Position numbers and translations under genes: made by a program. A stretch of 64,000 nt of DNA from Acanthococcus lagerstroemiae (taxonomy: Eukaryota > Arthropoda > Insecta > Hemiptera > Eriococcidae). Below the pieces are notes generated by a model that saw nothing but the letters and a program-made list of their open reading frames with translations, ran no database searches and was not told where the DNA came from. Positions 1-9,996 of this stretch are shown piece after piece; the first letter of the stretch is position 1; every line of letters starts with the position of its first letter. Where the stretch lies: assembly GCA_031841125.1 (NCBI GenBank), contig CM063112.1:8830603-8894602 (forward strand), given 5' to 3'.

Positions 1-861
1 ATACCCCAGTATATTTATAAAGGATGCGCTGAATTTTTGATTACCCTCCTGAAATACATTTTTAATCTTATTGTTCAAACCTGTAGAACCCCTCGCAGAT
101 GGACAACATCATCAGTAACACCCATACCTAAAACGGCAGGCACAAACAGTACCACTGACTCGAGACCAATTACAAATATGCCTGTTCCTAATAAAATTTT
201 TGAAAAAATCATTTTTTTGAAAATATATCCCCAACTTCACAACTGCATAACTCACCAACAACATGGAATTGTAAGAGGTCGATCGATTGAGACAAATCTT
301 GTAGAATTCACACATCACATTGCAAAAACCCTCGATGAGAGTTCCCAAACCCAAGTCGATGTAATCTATATAGATTTTCGGAAAGCCTTTGACAAGGTCG
401 ACCACTCCATTCTCCTTCAAAAACTATCTAAATTTGGTTTTTCAAATTCACTTATACAATTACTACAGAATCATCTTCAGCAGTCAAAGCAGTACGTGGT
501 TTTCAAAGGCATGAAATCTCACACGTATAGATGCACATCAGGAGTCCCACAAGGAGGAAACCTAGCTCCCCTCCTTTTCCTCCTCTATATTAATGACATA
601 CCACAACTACTACAATTTTCAAAATGTCTTCTATTTGCGGACGATTTAAAAATCTTCAAAACCGTTAAAACTATACTAGACACACAGAACCTCATGCTGG
701 ACCTCAGTGCTGTGGTGAATTCGAGTAAAGAAAATAACCTCCCACTGAATATTGAAAAATGTAAAGTGATCACTTTCACTCGTAAGAAAAATCCTATACA
801 TGCGATATATGACATAGAGGGGGAAAAGCTGGAACGGGTAAACGAAATTCGCGATTGGTAA
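1..861 (+). pseudogene. LINE (jockey/CR1-like) reverse transcriptase, 5' truncated by window edge
   Basis: The frame is open from base 1 to the stop at 859-861, so the element begins left of the window. Visible reverse transcriptase blocks, in order, are a DSRPI block, the IDFRKAFDKVDHSILL block, SGVPQGGNLAPLLF and the catalytic LLFADDLKIF (FADD box). This order and spacing are typical of jockey/CR1-type non-LTR retrotransposons, whose enzyme copies RNA into a nicked genomic target. The frame stops right after a VNEIRDW motif, where intact relatives continue for over 100 residues. Further out-of-frame similarity and a short CATCATCATCAT run end near 1020, perhaps the original 3' tail. The copy is therefore dead at its C-terminal end, although the polymerase core is uninterrupted, which suggests a fairly recent insertion. 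Confidence 0.9.
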
Positions 862-1789
862 ATGGTGATTTCCCAACGAAGAGCGATAGGAATAATCGGT
901 CTTACCATTAAGAGTAGTTGGTCAATTTCGGCTCTTCGTATTTTTGACAAATTTTTTATTCTTCACCTAGGTTTTAATTCAACGAATGAGTATCATCAAT
1001 TTTTTGTTCATCATCATCATTAGGACACAAAAATAATACAATTCAAAAATACCATGTAATGCTAGTAACGAGAAAAATATGAAAAAAATAATTTGAAGCA
1101 AATCTGTGATAAGTGAAACGATTAGTGTCGGAAATTCTCGCTAGAGCGCAATAAGCAAAGTTGTGGAAGCGTGAGATTTCGAGTCGAGAATTTCGACCTT
1201 TTCGAGTCTTCAGTGTTGCCAAAGAATAAAGACAAAACTACAGGTTGAGTAAAATTATAATTTCGGAATTTGTTACAATACTTTAATTTGTAGTAGTAAC
1301 GAAAGAAAAGAAATTTAAATAAAGACATCGTAGCTCGGTGTGAGAAACGGACGTTCTACTTCCTGGTGGTTGGCTCTTGTTTATTGGTACCTAACGGCAG
1401 AAAGAATAATCCACCGTCAGTCTCATAAGAGTGTTAGTGGAAACTAAATTATAGTAAATTAGGTATAAGTTGGACATCTTATGTGATTCCAAATTTCGTG
1501 AGTACAGATGACTCAATTATAATAAAAACGAAGCTTCAGTAAATTGAGTGCTATGCCAACCAGAGGAAGAAGGAGAGAAGGAAAGGGACCTGAGTTCCGA
1601 AATTACGTTCTACGATAATTTATAGAAAGTTAAAAACCACTAACCAAGTCCGAAGACTGATCAATTTCCATTACTGACATGATTTCTGATGGACACAGAA
1701 AAGAACGACGAAGAAAGACAATGTAAATTAATAATGATAATTAATGAACAATAATAACGATGGAGCGTGTTTTCCGTGCCGTGACTTCC
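862..1789. other. non-coding stretch with LINE tail
   Basis: Bases 862 to about 1020 hold decayed LINE C-terminal sequence. From there to 1789 I see only AT-rich sequence with no convincing exon, RNA gene or repeat. Confidence 0.5.
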
Positions 1790-2134
1790 CAGTTTTGCTC
1801 CACATTTTACCCCATTTTACCTTTTCTGGTTCAAAACAAAACGTTATCAATTTTTTCAACACGCATTTCCCATTAGGCGATGAAGTGTTTCTAAAAGTGG
1901 TCAATATTTCAAATTTGAAGGATAAATATAAACTGAAGTGTCCTATTTCTAAATCAGTAAAGCTTCCTGCTTCATCAAAGCCAAAAATCATTTTTCAAAA
2001 GCCTCTCAATTTCGAAATATCGGCCAATATCGAGAACGCTATTTTTCCTTATGGAAATTGCATGTTAAAAAAATTGATGACGTTTTGTTTTGAACCAGAA
2101 AAGGTAAAATGGGGTAAAATGTGGAGCAAAACTG
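1790..2134. mobile_element. foldback MITE, about 345 bp with about 85-bp arms
   Basis: The left end (CAGTTTTGCTCCACATTTTA from 1790) is repeated in reverse complement at the right end (finishing at 2134). The match continues inwards for about 85 bases with few differences, through a CTGGTTCAAAACAAAACGT block. The two arms enclose roughly 170 bases of unrelated sequence. Long arms, no transposase and small size fit a foldback or MITE-type non-autonomous DNA element. The long open frames that run across it on both strands are by-products of the inverted repeat. I could not identify a target duplication. Confidence 0.75.
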
Positions 2135-3185
2135 CGAAATTGGGGTACGATGATTACAGATGGGGCATTAAAAAAAACGCCCCATTGGAAACAATAGGTA
2201 AGAGCAAAAAATTGTGAAATGGAATGTGAAAAATGAAGGATGGTAAAGTTTAGGATATAGGATTTGGTGGCCAGCAGCATTTGAATAAGGAGTTCTTGGT
2301 GGTAGTAGAGAATAGTTTCGATACAAAATTGGGTCATAATCGACATTATGGTACATTTTTCGACAATTAGTGAAATTGAGTCTCGATTTAAAATTAAGAA
2401 CTTAGTTTATCCACAGAAATTCCTTGGAATCCAGGTAGCGCGAAAATGTGGAAATTGAAAGAAATTATCATTCAAGTGAATAGAATAGTTTTATATTTTT
2501 TGCTGTACCATACGCGTCTTCATACTTTTAACTCTCACAAATGCAACCAGTTCGTATTTTACAACGTTGCCTTCTTTAAGGGTGATCATGATAATGCTGG
2601 AGAGAGAAATCCGTACAAAGCGAGAGGCAGCTATTTCATAGAGCGACTTTCAGTTTGTATTTTCGAACATGTAGCTTAATATCGGAGGGGTTCATCTATG
2701 AGGGTTAAAAATAGACAAAAATGATACAAAAATGATACAAAAGTCCTGAAATTTTTGAACCTGTGAAGAAGAAAAATAGGGTAAAATGATTCATATTTAC
2801 TTTGAAACCCGCTAAATATTCGGTATGAAAAATTAGAAGATTTCTAAGATTTTTGGTGAAGTTGAAAAATGGGAAAAATAGACTCTGCGCTAGAGAAATT
2901 GACAAGTGCGCCAGAACATACATGAGTACTCTACTTCCGTGGCTCAAACGGTATTGATTTGCATCAGGATCTTTGCAGCCTCTCCGAGTTTCAGTAATGG
3001 TCGATATAGCACTCGTACGGCTCAGTGGCAATGTCACCTAGCTGCTCCTGATTTTGGGAGGGTCACAGTCTCAACTTCGCGGTTGAGAGTATGCACAAAA
3101 CGATCATCAAAATTGCAAGACGGCGGACATTCAACACTGCGCTTAGTCACCCCCCCCCCCTCCCACCGGTATTTCTAATCTTTTC
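2135..3185. other. intergenic, nothing recognised
   Basis: Short unsupported open frames only. A C-rich tract lies near 3150-3165. No known domain, RNA or repeat was seen. Confidence 0.5.
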
Positions 3186-3189
3186 CCAG

Positions 3190-3600
3190 TAATTACTGGA
3201 CTTTGGTTCCTCAACCCTCACTGGTGCTGATTCTTCTGCCACCTCAGTCTTCACAGATGCCTCATTCTTTGTAGACTTGTCACCAGGATTTCTTCTCGGT
3301 CCTTCCATTTAATTTACCAGTTCACTTGAAAATAGTTTAGAGCAGACCAACTCGGCATATTTAGACTGAGTTGATGCCAATAGCACACCACCTCGACCAT
3401 AATTAATTCCTGAAGATAGTTCAGTATCGACTTCGAGTTCCTCGCAGTCTCCTGAAACTATTTCATCATCTTTATCTTCAAGTTCGTCATCGCCATCATC
3501 GTTGGATGCTGCAACAAGGTCATCATCAGTATTTTCATTGAAAGATTAGTATGTACGTTCATCACCATCAAGTTCGTCAATATTGTCAGATGAAGATCAA
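3190..3600 (-). pseudogene. decayed acidic coding remnant, unidentified
   Basis: On the minus strand two stop-bounded frames follow each other closely. The upstream one (about 3543 down to 3308) is strongly acidic, with runs such as DDGDDELEDKDDE, and has an in-frame stop just before it at about 3550. The downstream one starts with an ATG at 3308 (MEGPRRNPGDKSTKNEA) and is rich in charged residues. Composition and codon flow look protein-like, but I recognise no family. A retroelement Gag or ORF1 remnant is possible. Confidence 0.35.
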
Positions 3601-3636
3601 GCTCCATATTTCCCGAAGCCGACAACTAGGAGTGAG

Positions 3637-3980
3637 TTGGCTAATTGTTTTGAAAGGATACTACTCTTTATCCCGCAACATAACTGGAAATCTGAGCTTA
3701 GTGTATTGACTACTTCATAAAAATCCCCCAAGAGAGTTGATCAGTTGTTTTGAAAGTATTCTATACGAACGTTTTCTTTTTATCTCGTAGTATAACTGGA
3801 AATCAGAGTTTCCAGAATTGCACTACTTACTAAATACATAATATGTATCCCCAAGTGAATTGGATAATCGTTTTGAAAGCATTCCATATAATATGAACGC
3901 TTTCTCTTTGTTCCACAATACATATAACTGGAAATTAGAGCTTCGAGTATTGCGCTACCTACTAAATATGCCTACATAAG
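3637..3980. repeat. three-copy diverged tandem repeat, about 105-125 bp unit
   Basis: Three successive units begin near 3637, 3738 and 3861. Each carries a GTTTTGAAAG block, a CTTT-rich block, then AACTGGAAATCAGAG-like and TTGCRCTACTTACTAAATA-like blocks. Units differ by substitutions and small indels, so the array is old. No coding signal. Confidence 0.7.
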
Positions 3981-5279
3981 CAATGCGAATAGGTCAGATG
4001 AAATTTTATCAATTTCCTATTCAGATTAGCTCATCTCGCACTCATCACGGTTTCTAAAATTTACTATTGCAATTTGTCTTGAATACAGAGTCCAGGAATG
4101 CGGTGCGCAGTTTCCCACCCGCCAGACTGCGTTCAATTTTTATCTTGCGGAGAATTAATGCGACCCAGAGATGCTTTTCTCTGTGAATGCCAAAAATTGG
4201 AAAACGTATTTCATAATTTTTGTAGAGAAGAAGTACCACGAGGTAAAACTGTGGTGAAAAGGCTGGTTACCTTATTTTAGATTCTGCCATACTTCGTTTG
4301 TTTGCACTAATGAGATTTTTTATTCATATGAAATTTGAAGGATGTACACTGAAGCAGGCAAATCTGCGAGAAAGACTGAAAGATCTGAAGAAATTAGGTA
4401 CAACATTGATTTAGATCAAACTCTTATTCCTATATTTGGTGATTTTCATCTTCCGCGTTTCCTCGTGTGTACATACAGTTACTTTTGACTTTCATTTGTA
4501 CTTTTTATTGTATGTATATTACAAATTCTAATGTACGTAGGAAAAATTGTCTTCATTGTAAGACGTTTATTGAGTCGATGCTGCACTGGCGTACCTGAAC
4601 CATTTTGCTGGTAACTGCGCTAAAACTTACAGCAATACATTACAAGGAAGAATGGGAGGGGGGATTACAACAAAAAAACAACTGAACGATGAACGAAGCA
4701 ATCAAAGAAAATTCTCCTTGTAGCTCCATTCTGCATCAATATGGTAAATCCGAAGAACATATTATATAATGTTAAAACGTCAGTTAAGCTTGAAATTAGA
4801 AGGAATGAAATAATGAATCAATCAATGATTAATATGGGTGTTTGTTCGAACCTGCTCCTATTCAATCACCAAAAGGCAACTCATGACAAAACTTTACCTT
4901 TATATAAGTCATACGCCTTTGTGTACATTATAAATTGTCAATGGTACTGTTTTATTCATTATTTAGTTCATCCCCCCCCCCCCTTGAAAGTCGGTTAGGA
5001 CGAGCACGTGTCGGAGCCTCTGGCAGCCAGGCAGCCACCCTTCAAAAACGAGTAATGGAATTACTCGTACTGCCTGAATTCGCTTTTCCGATTCGCAGTT
5101 GGATGGAATCTCCATTGCGTGGGTTGGAGGTAAATATTCGGTTGATTATCTCGATAATTTAGTGATCTGCGTGAAATACTAACTGATTACGTACATAATA
5201 GGTAAGATACCATAACGAGTATTGTTTTTTCATTATTTGTTTGTAGTTGAAAATAATGATTTCTTGTGGAATTACAGGT
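3981..5279. other. intergenic, nothing recognised
   Basis: Short unsupported open frames, a G-rich tract near 4660 and a run of C at 4973-4982. No gene, RNA or repeat can be supported. Confidence 0.5.
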
Positions 5280-5815
5280 ACAGATGGACAAAAGGAAGTA
5301 ATTACTGTCCGAATTTGTCGTTCGCAGCCGGTATTCCTCGTTCTACCCATCGCACCAACAATTGGTCGGTTTCTGCGATGCCAGTGAACCAGCATACTCT
5401 GCTGTTGTGTATGTCCGGTCGTTTAATGCGATGGGCACAGTTGAGTGTTACTTCGTTTCATCAAAATCGCGAGTTGCGTTCATCAAACAGCTCAACATCC
5501 ATCGTTTAGAGCTGTTAGCCGCCGCCTTGCTAACAAAACTGCTGATGCGTGAGACGGCCAATCAAAACCTCGATGACGTAGTGGCGTTTTCAGACTCATA
5601 GGCCACGTTGCCTTGGTTGGCGAAACCACCTGAGACGTGGCAGGTGTTCGTTACCAATCGAGTTCGTGAAATCCAGCGCCACTTGCCAATAAACCGATGA
5701 GCCTACGTTCCAACAGCTGAGAATCCAGCGGACATCCCAACGCACAATTTATCTGGCGCTCAGTTTCTGCACGCCACTGCGTGGTTGTGCAGCCGCCCGA
5801 ACTCTTCATAAAAAA
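5280..5815 (+). pseudogene. BEL/Pao retrotransposon Pol fragment (A17 peptidase / RNase H region)
   Basis: From about 5360 the frame reads GFCDASEPAYSAVVYVRS, SSKSRVAFIKQL, HRLELLAAALLTKLL and VVAFSDS. After a stop it continues with TLPWLAKPPETWQVFVTNRV, then VPTAENPADIPTHNLSGAQ. These are hallmark blocks of the region after reverse transcriptase in BEL/Pao LTR retrotransposons (Pao-type peptidase/RNase H). At least two stops and a frame change at about 5340 show it is dead. Reverse transcriptase proper, integrase and LTRs are not visible here. Confidence 0.88.
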
Positions 5816-6011
5816 ATGTCGACCCGTGACGAAGCACGCCCCCTCGGCAAATTACGAGGCGTTCCGGTCCTTCTGGAATCGCCGGATCCCGCTCACCAAA
5901 GGCCGAACCGTCTCCCCCGCGGACCAACCGGGCCAGAGAGCTCGAGTTTCGCGACAATACGAACCTTCAAAATATACCACCAGCGGATATAAGTCCGGCA
6001 AGCCGACGTAG

Positions 6012-6640
6012 GACTTATGACGCCGTTGAATTAATCTTAAAAACGCTGGAAATGCATGGCACGAATATCCGTGAAGATCCACACGTTTTCAACTTGGTCA
6101 CCGCGAAAATACCAGATAAGATACATACGTTTCGAGGTGTCCAAGAAAAACCAAACCGATTTAACGGTTATACGCGAGGAGTGGGATCGGATGATTACCC
6201 TACTTGAGCGTGTGAAGGCGAACAAAACAGCCGCGGCGCCCTATTCGAATCCGATTACTGCGATAGCGACCATGACTGTCTCATCGGCGCTCCTTCCAGC
6301 TTCAAAGTACGTATAACTATCCAAAACACAAAGCCTACGAAAGAGAACAAGGGCTAACATAAATCCGAAAACTGGGATAAAAAGAATCCGAAATGCGTTT
6401 ATTGTAAGGCCGACCACTATTCAGGTACGTGCGAAAAGTTCCCGAATGCGAAAGAACGTGCCATGGTCCTCGGTTCACAATTCTGCATTCTCTGTCTAGC
6501 CACGGACCACAAAAAAATAGACTGCAAAGGTCGTATATCGCGCAGTTGCTACCACTGTCGTCGCTTCTGTAAAAACCACGATCTGCTACCATTTGCTGAA
6601 TTGTGTATAAATTAATTAGTACAATTTTCACTGTCAGCGG
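6012..6640 (+). pseudogene. BEL/Pao Gag fragment with zinc knuckles
   Basis: A Gag-type block (KTLEMHGTNIREDPHVFNLV) is followed, after frame breaks, by two CCHC-like knuckles: CVYCKADHYSGTC and CILCLATDHKKIDC, then a third cysteine cluster CYHCRR. This is the C-terminal Gag architecture of BEL/Pao elements, which binds element RNA during packaging. Frameshifts near 6160 and stops near 6340 inactivate it. It lies downstream of the Pol fragment, which is the reverse of an intact element. Confidence 0.8.
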
Positions 6641-6937
6641 TGGTACAACGTACCAACCTCTCCATGACACCTCACGATACAACCGTCACCCTCACAACAT
6701 GTGAAGTTCAGTCTTCTCTGGTATATTTGTATAATATGCTTGGAGTATTCGAATGAATCATGCATAAGGTGCAACGGAGTTAAACGGTATTCGTGTCAAT
6801 AATGCATTAATGTAATTTCAAAACGAAAAATAATGAGTTGAAATTAATTTATTTGAATATTTTATCTACACAATTCGACTTTGAGCCTGTCTAACGAAGT
6901 TACAAAGTAATCATCTAGGTACGAACTACCATCGAGC

Positions 6938-7360
6938 ATGCCGACCACGAGATCACAATTGGGTGCAGCAGAGAAAAAACCGAACGAAACAATGTCTGGC
7001 AACGTCAAGAATACGAGTCAAAGCACGGATTTAGTACCAAAAGATGGAGAAAATAATGATTTAATAGAATCATTGGAAGATGACAATATGGTTAGCGCGA
7101 ACACCAGCACCATTCACGTTGTTTTCTGAACCCATCACTCTAGACACCATCAAAAACATGATGAATGGGCAGATGACGATGTTTGTTACTATTGTTCAGA
7201 CGGGACAAATTCAAATTCCGAAGTCAAACACGGAGGGAAATCGAATGGCCGAGCTGGACAAGGCGTATAGACACCACCATTCGCGATTCCAACATTCGCC
7301 GAATATGAAAAACTACAAGGATACCGCAACTTTAAAGCATGGAAAGCTAAAATAGAGGCG
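6938..7360 (+). pseudogene. LTR retroelement Gag N-terminal fragment (copia-like?)
   Basis: An ATG at 6938 starts MPTTRSQLGAAEKKP, a typical beginning of retroelement Gag proteins. The frame ends at 7129. A second frame then gives FAEYEKLQGYRNFKAWKAKI (about 7288-7350), which resembles the Gag start of copia-type elements (a LxGxxNYxxWKxxM pattern). The class assignment is uncertain; BEL-like is the alternative. No LTR was found. Confidence 0.5.
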
Positions 7361-7799
7361 GATGGGGGCGAGATCGGTAGTTTTTCATGGCTTAGTTTCC
7401 ATTTCTACTATTCATTTGTTCTTTTTATTTTATTTTTATATTTCTAGTTTTCCTTCTTTTTTTTTTTTCTTTCTTTCCCAAATTGCACTGGTACCTAGTT
7501 TTTTTTTTCTTATTTCATATTTTCTTTTCTTTTTTCTTTTTTTAGTCTGTGTAAATATTCGGAAAACTCAAAATCGGCATTCTTCTTTTGCAGATGAAGA
7601 ATAAATTTGCTTCTTTGGAAAGGGCCTAAAAACAAGTGGTAGATAATACAAGAAGAACTGGAAGAGGAAGAAAAAACTGTCCTTACCAAAAGCATGTTAC
7701 AAGTATTTTATAGAAATAAATTACTAATAACACTACACAACAATTTGATGTTTTTAATGAAACATATTATGTAATTTCATCCCATTGTATTTTATGCTG
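7361..7799. other. T-rich low-complexity stretch
   Basis: Bases 7400-7550 are dominated by T with scattered C. The short hydrophobic frame across it is a composition artefact. Nothing else recognised. Confidence 0.6.
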
Positions 7800-8550
7800 T
7801 TGTATAGTGTCATATAGCAGAATATCTTCTGTAGACCTACTCTTCATTAATTTCAGAGAGTTAAAAGAAATTTTCGAACACAGGAGCTCTGTCAATCTTC
7901 TGTACTTGCTTAGGAACACAGAAACTGAGACAATAGATGAAGATGACTTGATTGAAAATGACATCACAACCATCACAAAGTATATTGTTTGAAATGATTA
8001 CTTAATTATATCTGCATAAATGTAGGATGGGGTGATGCTGAGACAAAACTTCTTCTAGAAACATACCAACAAAATATCTGTTTGCTTTGGCTTAGAAAAA
8101 AATTTGAAACTAAAGAGAAATTATGGCCTTTCATTACATCTGGGCTTCAGCTTTTCAGTAAAACAAGTACCGAAGTAATCTCTAACTGCTGGTAACTGAC
8201 TCATGAGAAAGTATAATCTAGAATCAAAGGTTATAGCTTTTTTAGCAGACAATGTTAGTGTAAATTTTGGAGCTTTAAAATCAATCTCTGAAGGTATGCA
8301 AAACTTATGTTTACATAATCCTTCTTCGCATTCCACCTTTTAGACTTTTAATTTCATCACCTTCATTTTGTTTGTGCAGGTAATGTGCATGCAAAGTTGC
8401 AGTTTGAAATGAGGAGAGACATTATTCCAGTTGGATGCTGTGTTCGTATTATCAGCAATGCTCTATCAAATGCGGTTTCAAAAATAATTCCACTAGATGT
8501 TGAAAATATAATTTCGAGATCAACCAGCATTAAGTTATTTCTCTCGCAAA
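7800..8550 (+). pseudogene. hAT-like transposase remnant with an intact intron
   Basis: The frame FLADNVSVNFGALKSISEG (ending 8293) is followed by a GT..AG intron (8294 to about 8379, about 86 bases). The next exon reads GNVHAKLQFEMRRDIIPVGC, then RIISNALSNAVSKIIPLDVE. The DN.xVNFGxxK and xPVGCCxHIxxNA motifs match the catalytic core of a large insect family of hAT-like proteins. In-frame stops near 8190 and 8555 and loss of the C-terminal dimerisation domain show decay. It runs directly into MULE sequence at about 8550. Confidence 0.65.
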
Positions 8551-9830
8551 AAGGATAGATTGGCATTTTGGATTTCGCAGGAAATGAACCCAAATGCGAT
8601 CATATGCGATTTTGAGACTGTCCTTCATGGTGCCATCCGCGACGTCTTCCCCGATACGAGAATTGTCGGATGCTGGTTCCTCCATTATTGCCAAGTATTC
8701 TTACATTTTACCATTTTATTTATTCATTACTTAGCAGCTTTATAGAGCACAGAGTTGAACAACGAATTCAAAATAAGAACGTCCCAAGCGGACTACCAAT
8801 GGAAACCGCGATAGCGGAAAGAATTTTGCCAAAAAAATTATACATAGAAAGGTTAAATATTTATGTTTTCACAAATTACCAGTCAGTAAAAATTCATTTT
8901 AATCCGGCCATTTGTGAGTATTGTAAGGAAAATTTTACTCGCTACATTTCTTGTAAGTGAGTGACTGAATGTACATTAAGATTTCTGATTGCCAGAAGGG
9001 GTAGGCTATTAGAAAAATCTACTACATATTTCCAATAAACTCCAATACCAGTTTCAATTCTGAATTTTAAATTAAATATTCTATAAAATTTATTACCTGT
9101 TGACGAAGTTTACATGGAATAGCTAACTACACAAAACTATACAAGAGAATAATTGGAGAAAGGGGTATTTTGGAATACTTACTAAGCTGTTATCACAGAG
9201 TTAAGTAGTCTCCACTGACTATCACAGAGTGAAGAGATCTCAACTGATTCTAGATTGTATATACAAACATATACTTCCAGGCTCCAAAATGAGCAGTTTG
9301 AGGAAGATGAATGAGAAAACTGAAAAGTGAACATCGCTTTTACACTATATTAATCTGGTATAACGTTTCCTCAATTACAGGCACTTTGAAGACAAAAAAG
9401 TGATTTTGGATTGAGGGATGGTATCTTGAGAGAGCACCTCCATCCTCCATCTTAAAGAAGCGTACGAGATGGCGAAAGCCTTACCGTTACTTCCAGCAAG
9501 AGACATTCCTGCTGGAATAACTTACATAGAAGAAAGTACCCAGGAAGATCAAAGGTTTACAGAATTCCTCCAGTATTTAAGAGGATACTGGGAACCATGT
9601 AAGTTTCCGCATGAAAATTCTGTTTTCATTTAGTGACTAAAATAAGTTGATTGTCTTAAAGTGCTTCGATGAATAGGTTAGATACTCGTGTTAAATAATA
9701 ACCACCTACTTTTACAGTGAGAAATATTCTATCTGTGTATGATCTTCCTCGAAGAACGAATAACGATTTAGAAGGCTACCAGTCATGTGCTGCGGCATAC
9801 TGGCATTGGAAGGCATTCTGGTAGACTAAA
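8551..9830 (+). pseudogene. MULE (Mutator-like) transposase remnant, split exons
   Basis: Bases 8560-8693 encode MNPNAIICDFETVLHGAI and VFPDTRIVGCWFLHYCQ, the conserved MULE catalytic block (CDFE...GC.FHxxQ). A very short intron (8694 to about 8737) leads to a continuation QLYRAQ, then a one-base frameshift, then EQRIQNKNVPSGL. A further piece at about 9465-9600 (LPLLPARDIPAGITYIEE, FTEFLQYLRGYWEP) is followed by a GTAAGT donor at 9600 and an acceptor near 9718. After that come LRNILSVYDLPRRTNNDLEG and a WHWKAFW end. The order matches MULE domain proteins common in hemipteran genomes. Frameshifts make it non-functional. Bases 8960-9400 between the pieces show nothing. Confidence 0.75.
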
Positions 9831-9996
9831 GCCTCTAAAATTCCTCAATAAGTTCGTGTTCTCCTCAATTTTTGTGTTTCTACGCACCTTCTTGCGTAGA
9901 CTTTTACATGAATTCAGTACCTGTTCAACTACATATTGAAAAACAAGACTTTTAGCTGAAAAACGTTTCTACAGTCAAATACTTCATTGTAATTCG

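Noticed and set aside
1744..2217. 157-codon frame on the plus strand and 87-codon frame on the minus strand
   Set aside because: Both run through the inverted arms of the MITE at 1790-2134 and show similar peptides at each end because of the symmetry.
7362..7604. 80-codon hydrophobic frame, possible membrane protein
   Set aside because: T-rich low-complexity DNA automatically gives F, L, S and I. No start context and no homologue recognised.
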